Positions 1 through 8,561 of a stretch of DNA of 13,087 nt are shown piece by piece (the stretch's first letter is position 1; every line of letters starts with the position of its first letter). The notes under the pieces are model-generated. The model ran no database searches. It saw only the letters and a program-made list of their open reading frames with translations, and was not told where the DNA came from. This DNA comes from Physocladia obscura (lineage: Eukaryota; Chytridiomycota; Chytridiomycetes; Chytridiales; Chytriomycetaceae): positions 1 to 13,087 of the forward strand of contig JADGJH010000932.1 of assembly GCA_027596945.1 (NCBI GenBank). Reading direction: 5' to 3'. The position numbers were made by a program, and so were the translations under genes.

Positions 1-154
1 TCACTTGACATCTAATTTAACATGAACTGTGTGCATCTTTTGCATTATTGAATTATCAGAGAAGCAACAGCGCACTTGAATAAAGAAATATTTAACATGA
101 ACTGTACTTACCTTTTGTATTATTTAATTATTAGAGAAGCAACAACGCATTTGA
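1..154. repeat. 75-bp period tandem repeat, two full units
   Basis: Bases 16-79 and 91-154 are two 64-bp copies of the same sequence (both begin TTTAACATGAACTGT and end in GCAYTTGA) with scattered substitutions, giving a period of 75 bp. Bases 4-15 also resemble the spacer that precedes the second copy, so the array probably began left of the window. It lies about 300 bp upstream of the LRR gene. No coding potential is seen in it. Confidence 0.85.
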
Positions 155-459
155 GACGGTCAGAAAGAGTCTTTATATACTTGAACGTTCAAGAATTATT
201 TGATTATATTACTTTTTCCTTTCTGTTGCCTTTTCATTGATAGGCTTTGCTGAGAAATTAAAAGAAGTGATGTAGCTAAAAACAAATAAAATGAAGTGTT
301 TTCTGGATTTTTTGCATCAATTTGAGCTCACAGTCCTTACTCTTTATTTTAATAAACTGAAACACACGAAGTAGAAAATTTGCGTTTCATTATTGTGTTT
401 TTTTCTGGTTTGGTGGCTTCAAATGAAAAAAGAATATAATTTCGGTTTCAAAATTTTGT
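155..459 (+). promoter_or_regulatory. Upstream region of the LRR gene, with TATA-like box
   Basis: AT-rich, no gene recognised. A TATA-like run TTTATATA lies at 172-179, but it is about 280 bp before the chosen start codon, so its role is only a guess. Bases 380-421 encode a hydrophobic stretch (LRFIIVFFSGLVAS) that looks like a signal peptide core. It has no ATG, is in another frame than the LRR exon, and no splice pair that I can see joins them. An in-frame TGA at 424-426 closes the frame of the LRR exon upstream of its first ATG at 460. Confidence 0.3.
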
Positions 460-2008
460 ATGGCGGACTGCAAAGCTCTTGTGACAGCGTTCCCTGACCT
501 TCTCAACTACAATATTACGGGAACAAACTGCTGCACAAGTCCTGATCCAGAAAACGTATCGCAGCGCGTGCTTTGCGATGGAAGCAGCCGAATCTACCAC
601 CTTGATTTGGCGGCCAATGGGTTGGAAGGCCCAATTCCAGATTTCTCTGCATTGACAGAGCTGACCGAATTGTGAGAATTGCTTAGGGTGAAACATCGAA
701 AATAATGCCTAGAACAAACAGGTTTTTGTACACAAATAGTCTAAATGGGTCGATTCCTGGCTGGTTAGGTTCGTTATCAAAGCTGCAAAACATGTGAGTG
801 TCTGTGTTTTGATTTTTAGCGAATAACCCTTACGAAACAGTGGGCTTTACAACAATGACTTGAGTGGATTTGTGCCGTCATCGCTCGCGAGTCTTTCTCA
901 ATTGCAAGAGATTGATGTTTCTAACAACTACCTTTCGGGAGACATTCCGACTGGATTTGGAAGTTTGAAGAACCTGTCTTACATGTACGTAAAAAATAAC
1001 GAATCTTTCAATAACCCAAGAAAAACAGGGTATTTTCGGACAATTGTTTCAACAAGATTGTTCCTGGCGCTTTTATAAACATCTCATATTTTTCGTGAGT
1101 GAGCAAAACTAGAGGCATTTTAAAGTTAATTTACAATAAAAATACTACTTCCAGATATTCGACACGTTCATCTGGTTGCTCAACTATATCGGTTTCTTCA
1201 ACAATGGTTGCGACGACCATAGGCGATAACAATAAGACTACCACCCAAACTGCTCCAACCTCTACAAATGCAAATGAAAAAGTAGGCGTAGTTATCGGTG
1301 TCTTAGCAGCTGTTTTTGTATTGATTGCCATTGGCTTAGTTTTGTACCGTCGCAAACATGCGAAAAAACAACCTCAAGATAAGAATACAACAGCCGTATT
1401 TACAATCCAGCCATCACAAAACGAATTGGCTGGCTCGATTCAAACAGTTACTCCTGCATCTACCAATATTCATCAATCAATGAAAGCAAACCTTTTCGCT
1501 GGAATTGAAGACGCGAACAGACGTGTAACGTCAGGCAACACAGCTGCACTACCTTTGCCTCTAAAAAACAACTTATTTGCATCTTTGGAACATGAAAACT
1601 ACGCGATTAGCAGTAATTCCAATGATTTCTCGAAAACAACGCAAAGATTTCCACCCGATCCGTTTAATTGGACTACGAGCGATGTTAGTCGATGGCTGGC
1701 TGAGCATGGGTGGAATTATTTAGTTCCTGCCTTTTCAGGTGAGTAGAGAGATTATTTACTACTATTACAACGTTGAAATGTAAAATATTTTCAAATACTT
1801 TGGAGTAGAAAACCAGGTTGATGGTCGCATTTTGCTCTCATTGACTCCAGAAGAATTAAAAATGGATTTTTCGATCCATAATCTCAATCTGCGCACTGAA
1901 ATCAAGGATGCTATTCAAATCTTGAAATCAATCAACACAACGACTAATAGTGCTCTCAATGGTGTTTCCGGCAATAATATTTTACTACCAGCATATCAAG
2001 AATATTAG
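460..2008 (+). CDS. LRR - transmembrane - SAM domain receptor-like protein (six exons)
   Basis: Proposed exons: 460-671, 722-793, 841-984, 1029-1094, 1155-1738, 1809-2008 (1278 nt, 425 aa). All five introns are 44-70 bp GT-AG. The N-terminus has a cysteine cap (DC near residue 3, NCC near residues 23-25, LC near 39-40) as in plant-type extracellular LRR proteins. LRRs of 24 residues follow (LxxNxLxGxIP: GLEGPIP, SLNGSIP, DLSGFVP, YLSGDIP). A Ser/Thr-rich stalk leads to one membrane span at about residues 208-228 (VGVVIGVLAAVFVLIAIGLVL), followed by a basic YRRK stop-transfer. The cytoplasmic tail carries two copies of an NLFAxxExxN motif (277-286 and 304-313) and ends in a SAM domain (about 334-402; WTTSDVSRWLAEHGWNYLVP and EELKMDF). 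There is no kinase. Inference: a surface receptor that signals by SAM oligomerisation or by docking a SAM partner, such as a MAPK-cascade adaptor. Oddity: no signal peptide at the chosen ATG, so a 5' exon may be missing. AATAAA lies 82 nt after the stop. Confidence 0.82.
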
Positions 2009-2089
2009 AGGGATTTCAAATTCAACCAGAAATAATTCTCTCAATTTTTATATTCTAATTGAAGTTTTCAAAAACATTAAGCTGTGAGA

Positions 2090-2095
2090 AATAAA
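2090..2095 (+). terminator. Poly(A) signal AATAAA of the LRR gene
   Basis: Canonical AATAAA hexamer 82 nt downstream of the TAG stop at 2006-2008, in the AT-rich 3' flank. Position and sequence fit a polyadenylation signal; no transcript evidence is available. Confidence 0.45.
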
Positions 2096-2317
2096 AACTG
2101 TTGTATTTTAAACTTTTAAAAAAGTTTTAGTACCGAAATTCAAATGAAACATTTTTTTAGTACGTAGAAGAACTGCTTTTACTCACACCAATATATTTAC
2201 CGATGACGGTCACGAAGGTGTGGAATTGATAATTAAACATCTTTGAATTATTTCGAATCTTCCCACAATTGTAACGATTCATAATTCAATGATGTTAGCA
2301 ACACAATTCAGGTTTTC

Positions 2318-2371
2318 TTAACAAAGTATTTTGCGACGGATACATGTATGAACTCGCAAAAATGTTGTTAA
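2318..2371. repeat. Imperfect inverted repeat (long hairpin) with TACATGTA at its centre
   Basis: Left arm 2318-2336 (TTAACAAAGTATTTTGCGA) and right arm 2354-2371 (reverse complement TTAACAACATTTTTGCGA) match except for one indel and one or two changes. The 17-base loop contains the perfect palindrome TACATGTA at 2341-2348. Confidence 0.75.
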
Positions 2372-2398
2372 CACGTTTTGAGAATGCTGTTTAGCAGT

Positions 2399-2440
2399 TT
2401 CAAAGGTGGCAAGATTTCAAAAATCTTAACAAACCTTTTG
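2399..2440. repeat. Inverted repeat with perfect AAGATTT/AAATCTT stem
   Basis: AAGATTT at 2411-2417 and AAATCTT at 2421-2427 form a perfect 7-bp stem with a 3-base loop. CAAAGGT on the left and ACCTTTTG on the right extend it as an outer imperfect stem. It lies about 40 bp from the preceding hairpin. Confidence 0.65.
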
Positions 2441-2486
2441 CCAAAAATAATACTCCCACTCCCGAATTCGATAATACATTTTGGCT

Positions 2487-2523
2487 GTGCCACCATCAAT
2501 ATATCACATCACAAGTGTGGCAC
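2487..2523. repeat. Short inverted repeat GTGCCAC/GTGGCAC
   Basis: GTGCCAC at 2487-2493 and its exact reverse complement GTGGCAC at 2517-2523, with a 23-base AT-rich spacer. This is the third inverted repeat within about 200 bp. Confidence 0.55.
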
Positions 2524-3216
2524 TCATATGTTTTTATCAGTTTTCAAATACTTTTGCTGATTTTTTGAAAGTTATTCCAGCAACAAAAAAGGTAGTAAGC
2601 TAGATAAAATCAACATCATCCAAATGTTTTCCCCATTTTTCAATGTATGTACTTTTAATGTTTGTAAATGCAACTTCAATTCCCTTTACAGATAATAACT
2701 CCTTTGTTGAAGTAAAAGAAGATTCAAGCTGTATTGTCGAATGCATTCACTCTCTATAGAAAAATTGCTTTGAAGAAGAGAAAGGAGTAAGAAACAGTGG
2801 ACTTGCCTTTCTGTCAATAAGCAGAAGTTTATATTAATACAATAAGATAGTTTTGTGTGAGGAGGAAAATGGCAAAATTTATTTCAAGACTGTTTTCAAT
2901 TCTTGTGATGGAGGATTTTGAAAAATGGAAATCAATAATTACGAAGAATTCTGCTAAAATTCTTACCGCATACAAGCATAAATGGAGATTGCAACATCCT
3001 TTCGAGTTTTATCAATTTTCAATAACAAAAAAATGTATAGTTTCCAACAGAAAATTACAATGTTTCTTAGGCTTGGAAATTCACAGTTCAGAGCACTTTT
3101 TGTGAACAATTTTTAAGGTGACACTCAGAGTCAAATAACCATCACTTGACAGTAAACATTCAGCAAGCAAATCATAAATCGGCAGATTTTTCCGAGGTTG
3201 TGACCAGACAATTGAA

Positions 3217-3357
3217 ATGAAAGATTTGATGGCAAAAGAACATCCCGACCAAGATGGAGTTCTGGCGAATCTGCCATTTGGATTTAGAGATACTTCAAAA
3301 TGCCCGAAGATGTCAAATAAATCCTTTGGGTGTTGCCGTTTGGTCAAAACCAGCTGA
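3217..3357 (+). other. Small ORF upstream of the transporter (possible uORF)
   Basis: ATG at 3217 opens a 46-codon frame ending in TGA at 3355-3357, 37 nt before the transporter start codon at 3395. The peptide has no recognised motif. It could be a uORF in the 5' leader, a remnant of another gene, or chance. The start of the transcript is not known from sequence. Confidence 0.2.
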
Positions 3358-3394
3358 CTTTGGACCAGTGTTAAAAATTGCAAAAAAGCAGGAA

Positions 3395-6300
3395 ATGCCG
3401 GAGCGGGAAAACGATCAGATCCGGAATGTTAGCAGTGGCGATTGGCATCGCATCGGCGATGTAGTTGTGCTGAGTGCGGGTTTTGTTTTTGTGTTTATGG
3501 CATTCACGGTATTGCAGGTGTGATTACGTGAATTACTGTGAACACTATGTTGTGAATCAGTTTATACTGACTTCTCGTGAAAACAACGCCGACTTTAGAA
3601 CATGGCATCCACGATTCTTGCGCCTGTCGTTGCATTCAAAACTCTTGGCTTGGTTTACGTTGCGTTCGCCTTCTTTAATCTTTTTGCTGGTGAGTTTCAA
3701 AAAAGTGACAATCAAATATTATCGGCCATTTCCGCCCTAAATCCACTCCCGGAAAATAGCTGCTTTAATAGTCGAACGCATTGGATGTCGCGCAGCACTT
3801 TTCGCCGCGTCGCTGACCTACGCAACTTACGCTGTAGCAAACGTTGTTGCCCTCCACTATCCAGACAATCAGGACAGGCAGTTGTCCGTCTTGCTTCCCT
3901 CAGGCGTGTTGGCTGGCCTTGGGGCTTCAGTTATCTGGTAAATTAGTATATCCACTTTATGAATGAATTTCTGTTAACTTGCGATTGTAGGGCTGCACAG
4001 GGGGTATATGTTACTCGATGCGCAAAACCAGAAAACACAGGAAAATATACTGGTGTATTTTTTGGCATCTTTTGGTGGGCGTCTATTTTAGGCCCATTGT
4101 TGACTGGAGCACTTTTAAAAGCCGAATTCGAGAAGGTTTGTGAATGTTATACCTGCAATTTTCTAAAACTCAAAATAGATTTTGGTCTTTAAAGTTCTTG
4201 CAGCTGTCGGATTCATCGGGCCTATTGTATTTCTGTATCTTTGGATCTTTCGACCTGAACCGTCAAATCCAGATATCGATGCCCAACATTTATTGTCGCA
4301 ACTAACATCCACTATGGAAACAACGCCAACCCAGTACAAATTTTTGAAAACGTTTCGAATCATGTTTACGCGTTCAATGTTTTTCCTTGCCCCTCTGTAT
4401 TACATGACATCCGTCGAACAAGCTTTTTCTGGCGGTTCTTTACCATTATTTATCAAATCTGAGTCTCCGAAAACCGATCTCGAAAACAAACTCATGCTGC
4501 AAGCAACTTTCGGAACCACACTTATGATAACCTCATTTATTATTGGCGGAATTACTGACAGATTTGGCAGTCGCCCGCTTCTTGTCATTGATTTATTTCT
4601 ACATATTGGCGCGATGTCGCTTCTTTGGCTCCTCAATCCCATCAACAATTACACAGTGCTATTTCCATGTGCAATCATTCTTGCTTTCTCAGACAGTTTG
4701 CTGATGAATCAAATCTATAAACTCCTTGGCACTTTGTATCCAAACAAATCGGATGTTCTGAGTGCATTTGCTGCGTACAAATTTCATCAAAGTTTATGCA
4801 CTGGTCTTGTGTTTTTGGGATCCAAATTAATGTTGGGAGAAAATGGCGTTCCAAATATGAATTTGTGGTTGCCACTAGTTACTATTGTTCTTGGTGCCGC
4901 TGTGATTGGTGTATTTATCGCGACTCAGGGTATTTTGAGAAGTGGAGAAGCGGTTGTTGGTCGTGCAGATGAAAGCACACCGTTACTCCAAGGTAATGAA
5001 ACCGTATAATAGATTTGTTTATTTTTTCGAGTTTCGTTAATTTGAATTTAACAGGCGACTCATATGCGAATGAAGTTGCTCAGGAATTGAGTGAAGAAGA
5101 AGTTATAGAATATAAACGTCAAAATAATCGCCTCGGTGATGTTATCGTTCTGTCAGTCGCGTTCTTTTTCATTTTTAGCGCGTTCATGGTTATTCAAGGG
5201 CTTGCGACATCTGTTTTACCAAAATCCGTCGCCTTTTTTTCCCTGGGATCTCTTTACTTTTCTTTTTCCTTCTGCAATTTGTTTTTGGCTGCTCCAGTTG
5301 GTTTGTGCTCGGTCATGTTTGTTCTTTTCTATTCTGATGTTTTTTATATTGTTTTTTTATATTTTTAATGTAATTAGTTGAGTTACTTGGTTGTCGTGCA
5401 GGAATGTTTGCTGCTTCAATAACATACTCATTGTTCAACTTGGCTACTATAATCGCACTTCAAACTGATGATGGTGTGGCACAAACTGCTATTTTGTTTC
5501 CAGCTGCTTTGCTTAATGGATTCGGTGCGTCTGTATTGTGGACAGCTGAATCTGTTTATATTACAAAGTGCTCATGCAAAGACTCTGTGGGTCGATATGC
5601 AGGCTACTTTTTTGCTTTTGTTTCTAGTGCGAATCTTGCTGGACCTTTATTCAGCTCGTTTTTATTGCAGCTGGAAATCAGACAGGTTTGGAAAAAATCT
5701 TGAACAAAAAAAATGACAATTATTGTTCGTTATTAACAAATATGTGTACAGATCACAGTCTTTAAAATTCTGTTGGGAGTTGGTGCATTGGGCCCTTTAT
5801 TGACTCTTTACATCATGTATAGACCAGCCCCTGCAAATCCATATGATGCACCTGCCACCGCTTCTGAAACAACTGCCGCAGCAACACCTGTATCAACAGC
5901 ATCTCTTATTTTCAAAACTTTTAACACAATGATTTCCTCAACAATTCTCTTGATTGCGCCTCTCAGTTATTATGGTTCATCACAAATGGCTTTCAACGGT
6001 GGCTCTATTCCGTTGCTCATCAACACAGGTGATACAAATGCCGATCTGGCAACTAAACTGTATTTAGTTGCTGTCACTGGTGCCACTTCAACTGTATCAT
6101 CGGCTATTGTAGGACCATATACTGATCGGTATGGCCCTCGTGTGATGTTGTGTATTGCAATAGTGGCACATACGACCACAATGTTATTCGTTTGGGCCAT
6201 CAATCCACTTAATAATCTACCAGTTTTGGGCATTGCCTCTGTTTTGTTTTCTTTCAGTTCAACGGTAGTTGTAATTTTCCTTTTCACCAAATGTTATTTG

Positions 6301-6590
6301 ACTAATCAAAAGGTATACAGATCGTCGCCAACCAAGGATATAAAATCATGGGTGTGCTTTTCAAAGGCACAGCAAGCGCGTTTGCCGCTCAAAGGTTTCA
6401 TGGTTCTTTGGCAACAGGTGTTGCGTTCATGAGCTCTGGATTGATGTTGCGGGAAAGCGTGGAAGATGGAAGAGTTGTTACTATTCCAGATCTGAACAAA
6501 TGGGCGCCTTTGATTACGGGGTTATTGTGGATTGGGACTGTAGGTGCATTTGCTGTTACAAAGGATGAGAGATTTCAGAGAAGATTTTAG
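3395..6590 (+). CDS. Tandem double UNC-93-like (DUF895-type) MFS transporter, nine exons
   Basis: Proposed exons: 3395-3517, 3599-3689, 3760-3937, 3991-4135, 4179-4992, 5055-5300, 5378-5685, 5752-6264, 6321-6590 (2688 nt, 895 aa), all introns GT-AG and 43-81 bp. Residues 1-450 and 451-895 are two full-length homologous modules of the UNC-93 branch of the major facilitator superfamily, each expected to have 12 membrane spans. Paired landmarks are RIGDVVVLS/RLGDVIVLS, ERIGCR/ELLGCR, VFKVLAAVG/VFKILLGVG, GGITDRFGSR (302-311)/GPYTDRYGPR (756-765; MFS motif A), NQIYKLLG/NQGYKIMG and FHQSL/FHGSL. Module 1 ends in DESTPLLQ (443-450), an acidic dileucine signal that in other eukaryotes targets proteins to the lysosome or vacuole. 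Module 2 has no ATG of its own upstream, so it needs the splice at 4993-5054, which joins the modules in frame. The ATG at 3395 was chosen because it begins a short hydrophilic N-terminus before span 1; an in-frame ATG at 3254 is possible. Substrate unknown. Alternative: two genes with a missed start for the second. Confidence 0.8.
4993..5054 (+). promoter_or_regulatory. In-frame junction intron linking the two transporter modules
   Basis: GTAATG donor at 4993 and TTTAACAG acceptor ending at 5054, phase 1. Splicing reads GLN-GLY-ASP across the junction and continues into module 2. If the intron is kept, translation adds GNETV and stops at TAA 5007-5009, giving a complete 12-span protein of 455 aa that retains the dileucine signal. 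No ATG lies in the module 2 frame between that stop and the homologous region. Confidence 0.65.
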
Positions 6591-7347
6591 GGAATGAAAG
6601 TTACGAATTTATATGCTAATATAATTTGTGCTCAAATCTTTGGCTGTGAACCTTTTTATCCGATCTTCTTCCAACCAATTTAATAATTTGATAAGACATA
6701 CGTTTGTGTAAAGGATGTTCCCCATATCTTAATATGTGCAAAAAACATAAATCAACTCCTGTGTATGATTTTAGGAGAATTTTGGTTCCTGAGAATCTGA
6801 ATACCCTGCTTCAAATTCAGAATTGACTGATAAAAATAATAATTAAATAAGCTGGTATTGACAATAAAGAGGCATTTTCTCTGTGCCATGAAGACGACCA
6901 TCACCAACAGAATCACGTTTATTTCGCATTCAAATAAGCGGAAATAGCAGTACATAAGTCGTGGCCCTTTCAAGATTCAAAGCTTTCAAAAACACGACGA
7001 GAGATGAGTCAAATAGGCTTCGCCGAAATTGAGAAGCGCAGAATGCATAGCATTAGGTCCGAAAAAGTTGTTTAAATCGTTTATGTTAATCCGTTTTGAT
7101 TCCACCGATTTGGTTTTCGTGATTATCAGACAACAAATTCTTCGTTTTTTTTCAACCTTTTCTTCGGACAACGTTTGGCAAAATTTCCATGTGCATTCTA
7201 ATTATGGCCCAGCACAAATTCCCAATAAATCTCAATAGTTCATCGTCAGCCTAATTTTCAACTTGCAACAACAGTTTAAAAGGTCTAATAATGACGCCAT
7301 TCGCGGCAGAACGAAATTCACTGTTAACTTCTGCAGGGTTTCCTGTG
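6591..7347. other. Intergenic region between the double transporter and the relic copy
   Basis: No gene recognised. AATAAA occurs at 6863-6868, rather far (about 270 nt) from the stop codon, so its use as the poly(A) signal is uncertain. The short minus-strand frames at 6752-6973 and 6986-7171 and the plus frame at 7029-7238 overlap and show no recognisable motif. I found no convincing UNC-93 remnant in this stretch. Confidence 0.5.
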
Positions 7348-8047
7348 ACTGACCCAAATCACAGACTGGGAGATATTTCTTGAAGGCTCTTTTTTCTTCA
7401 TCTTCTCGGGATTTATAACTGTTTCGGTGAGGTTTGATTACCTAGTGATGTACATTTATTGAAACCTTAAACAAAGGCTATATCCTCAACAGTCTTGCCG
7501 CCATTAGTATCATTTGACGCAACTGCAATTTTCTATATTGCGTTTGCATTATCAAGTCTTTTATGTGCGTCTGCGATAGTAGATAGAATCGGATTAAAAC
7601 TGGCACTCACTTTTTCGTCTTTAGGATATCCAGTATATTTCTGGTGTCATGTCTTGGCTCTTCGATTAGATCAAGATGTAAAAACTCAGGTTTGACACCA
7701 AAGAAAAACCTTTTGGCTGATCAAAATTCATATTTAAAGTTAGAAGTCTTGTTGCCAGGTGCGCTGCTATGTGGTATTTCTGCCAGTGTGCTTTGGGAAG
7801 CCCCCCGCCCCAGCTTCTGATTAACCAATCCCAAAAATTGATTGCTAATGCTTTCCTGTCATCAAAAATGAGTCAAGATTTCTCAGGGTACAAGTTTCAC
7901 ACAAGCATTGGTTCTGCCGTTGCATTTTTTTGCTGAAAATATACACTGACAGAAGACGAACTGCCAAACATGAAAATTTGGACAAGTTTATTTCTGAGGT
8001 TAATGATTGCAACTGTTATTGGAACCTTCAAAGTTGGAAAAAGATAG
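7348..8047 (+). pseudogene. Decayed third UNC-93-like transporter copy
   Basis: Three blocks align in order with the neighbouring modules. Block 1 (about 7348-7426) reads NHRLGDIS, then after a +1 frameshift FFFIFSGFITVS. A 50-bp intron (7427-7476) follows at the same place and phase as intron 1 of module 1. Block 2 (7477-7689) contains ISSTVLPPLVSF and IVDRIGLK, matching ASTILAPVVAF and IVERIGCR. After a further intron (7690-7739), LEVLLPGALLCG and SASVLW match LSVLLPSGVLAG and GASVIW. About 220 residues (end of span 4 to span 8 or so) are then missing. The last block (7820-8047) aligns from the NQxYK motif to the C-terminus (YKFHTSIGSAV, LPNMKIW). Disabling changes are the frameshift, TGA at 7818-7820 at the deletion scar, and TGA at 7934-7936. 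Introns show it arose by DNA duplication, not by retrocopying. AATAAA lies 8 nt after the final TAG. Non-functional as read. Confidence 0.85.
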
Positions 8048-8561
8048 TTGGAAAAATAAATAAATCCATCACAATTACAATTTTTCGGTCAAGATCGTCA
8101 AAATAAGATGTAAACAAATTTCTGCATTAAAACACTTCAAAAAGTAATCGTCCCAAAAAATTTGTGGATGAAATAATTTTTGTTCGTTGGTTGTTACCTG
8201 CGTTTTATTTTGGGTTTTTGGCAGTTGTGAACCTTTGTTTTGCATCCACAAATGCGCTATGTGTCTTTTGTTATTCTGTTGTCACGATCCAGTACTCGGG
8301 TATTATTAATAGATATATTTTATGTTCACTCAAATTCTCATTAGCCAATCTCAAAAGGAGGTGAAAGGCAAATTTAATCCACCCTTTTTTTCATGTATAG
8401 ATAGTTGGTTGGAGTTGTAATGGGTACATATTCTACATTCTCAAAAATAATAAATTGGAGTAAAAATCTTTGAGAAACTGATGAATTTGCCATTTATTTG
8501 AGCCTTTCATTTCGTTTCATGCGCTATTTGAGGGGCCTGTAAATGCAGTGTTCCTATCCGT
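8048..8561. other. Intergenic region between the relic and gnd, with one hydrophobic ORF
   Basis: No firm gene. A plus-strand frame at 8164-8364 (66 codons, GTG start: TGTGGATGAA also gives an ATG-like context nearby) encodes a very hydrophobic peptide containing WLLPAFYFGFLAVVNLCFAS. This loosely resembles the span 2 region of the UNC-93 modules, but I cannot extend the match. The right part is the 3' flank of gnd on the minus strand. Confidence 0.4.
8493..8498 (-). terminator. Poly(A) signal AATAAA of gnd
   Basis: TTTATT on the plus strand reads AATAAA on the minus strand, 63 nt downstream of the gnd stop codon. Distance and sequence fit a polyadenylation signal. Confidence 0.5.

Larger units (their letters stand above)
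2096..3394. other. Long intergenic region without a recognised gene
   Basis: Only short, unrecognised ORFs are seen here. The plus frame at 2857-3105 (82 codons, GTG start) and the plus frame 3217-3357 (ATG, 46 codons, upstream of the transporter) have no family resemblance that I can name. The minus frame 3383-3081 is 100 codons long and open, but overlaps the plus frames. The left part (2318-2523) is rich in inverted repeats, listed separately. The region may include the promoter and 5' leader of the transporter gene. Confidence 0.5.

Noticed and set aside
1..154. CRISPR-like array
   Set aside because: Only two diverged long units with a fixed 11-base gap, in a eukaryotic context; this is an ordinary tandem repeat.
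1099..1746. Independent 215-codon gene for the membrane-SAM part
   Set aside because: It starts inside an intron and its last codons run into the next intron; splicing at 1095-1154 and 1739-1808 restores the LRR and SAM sequence on both sides.
2378..2560. 60-codon plus-strand ORF
   Set aside because: It lies across the inverted-repeat cluster, has no motif and no codon pattern like the real exons.
5015..5368. Separate gene starting at 5015 for the second transporter module
   Set aside because: The frame has only a TTG at 5015 and no ATG before the homologous region; the intron 4993-5054 joins it in frame to the first module, and the end of this frame (after 5300) is intron sequence.
5970..6290. 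106-codon minus-strand ORF
   Set aside because: Antisense shadow of exon 8 of the transporter, which shows MFS motif A on the plus strand.
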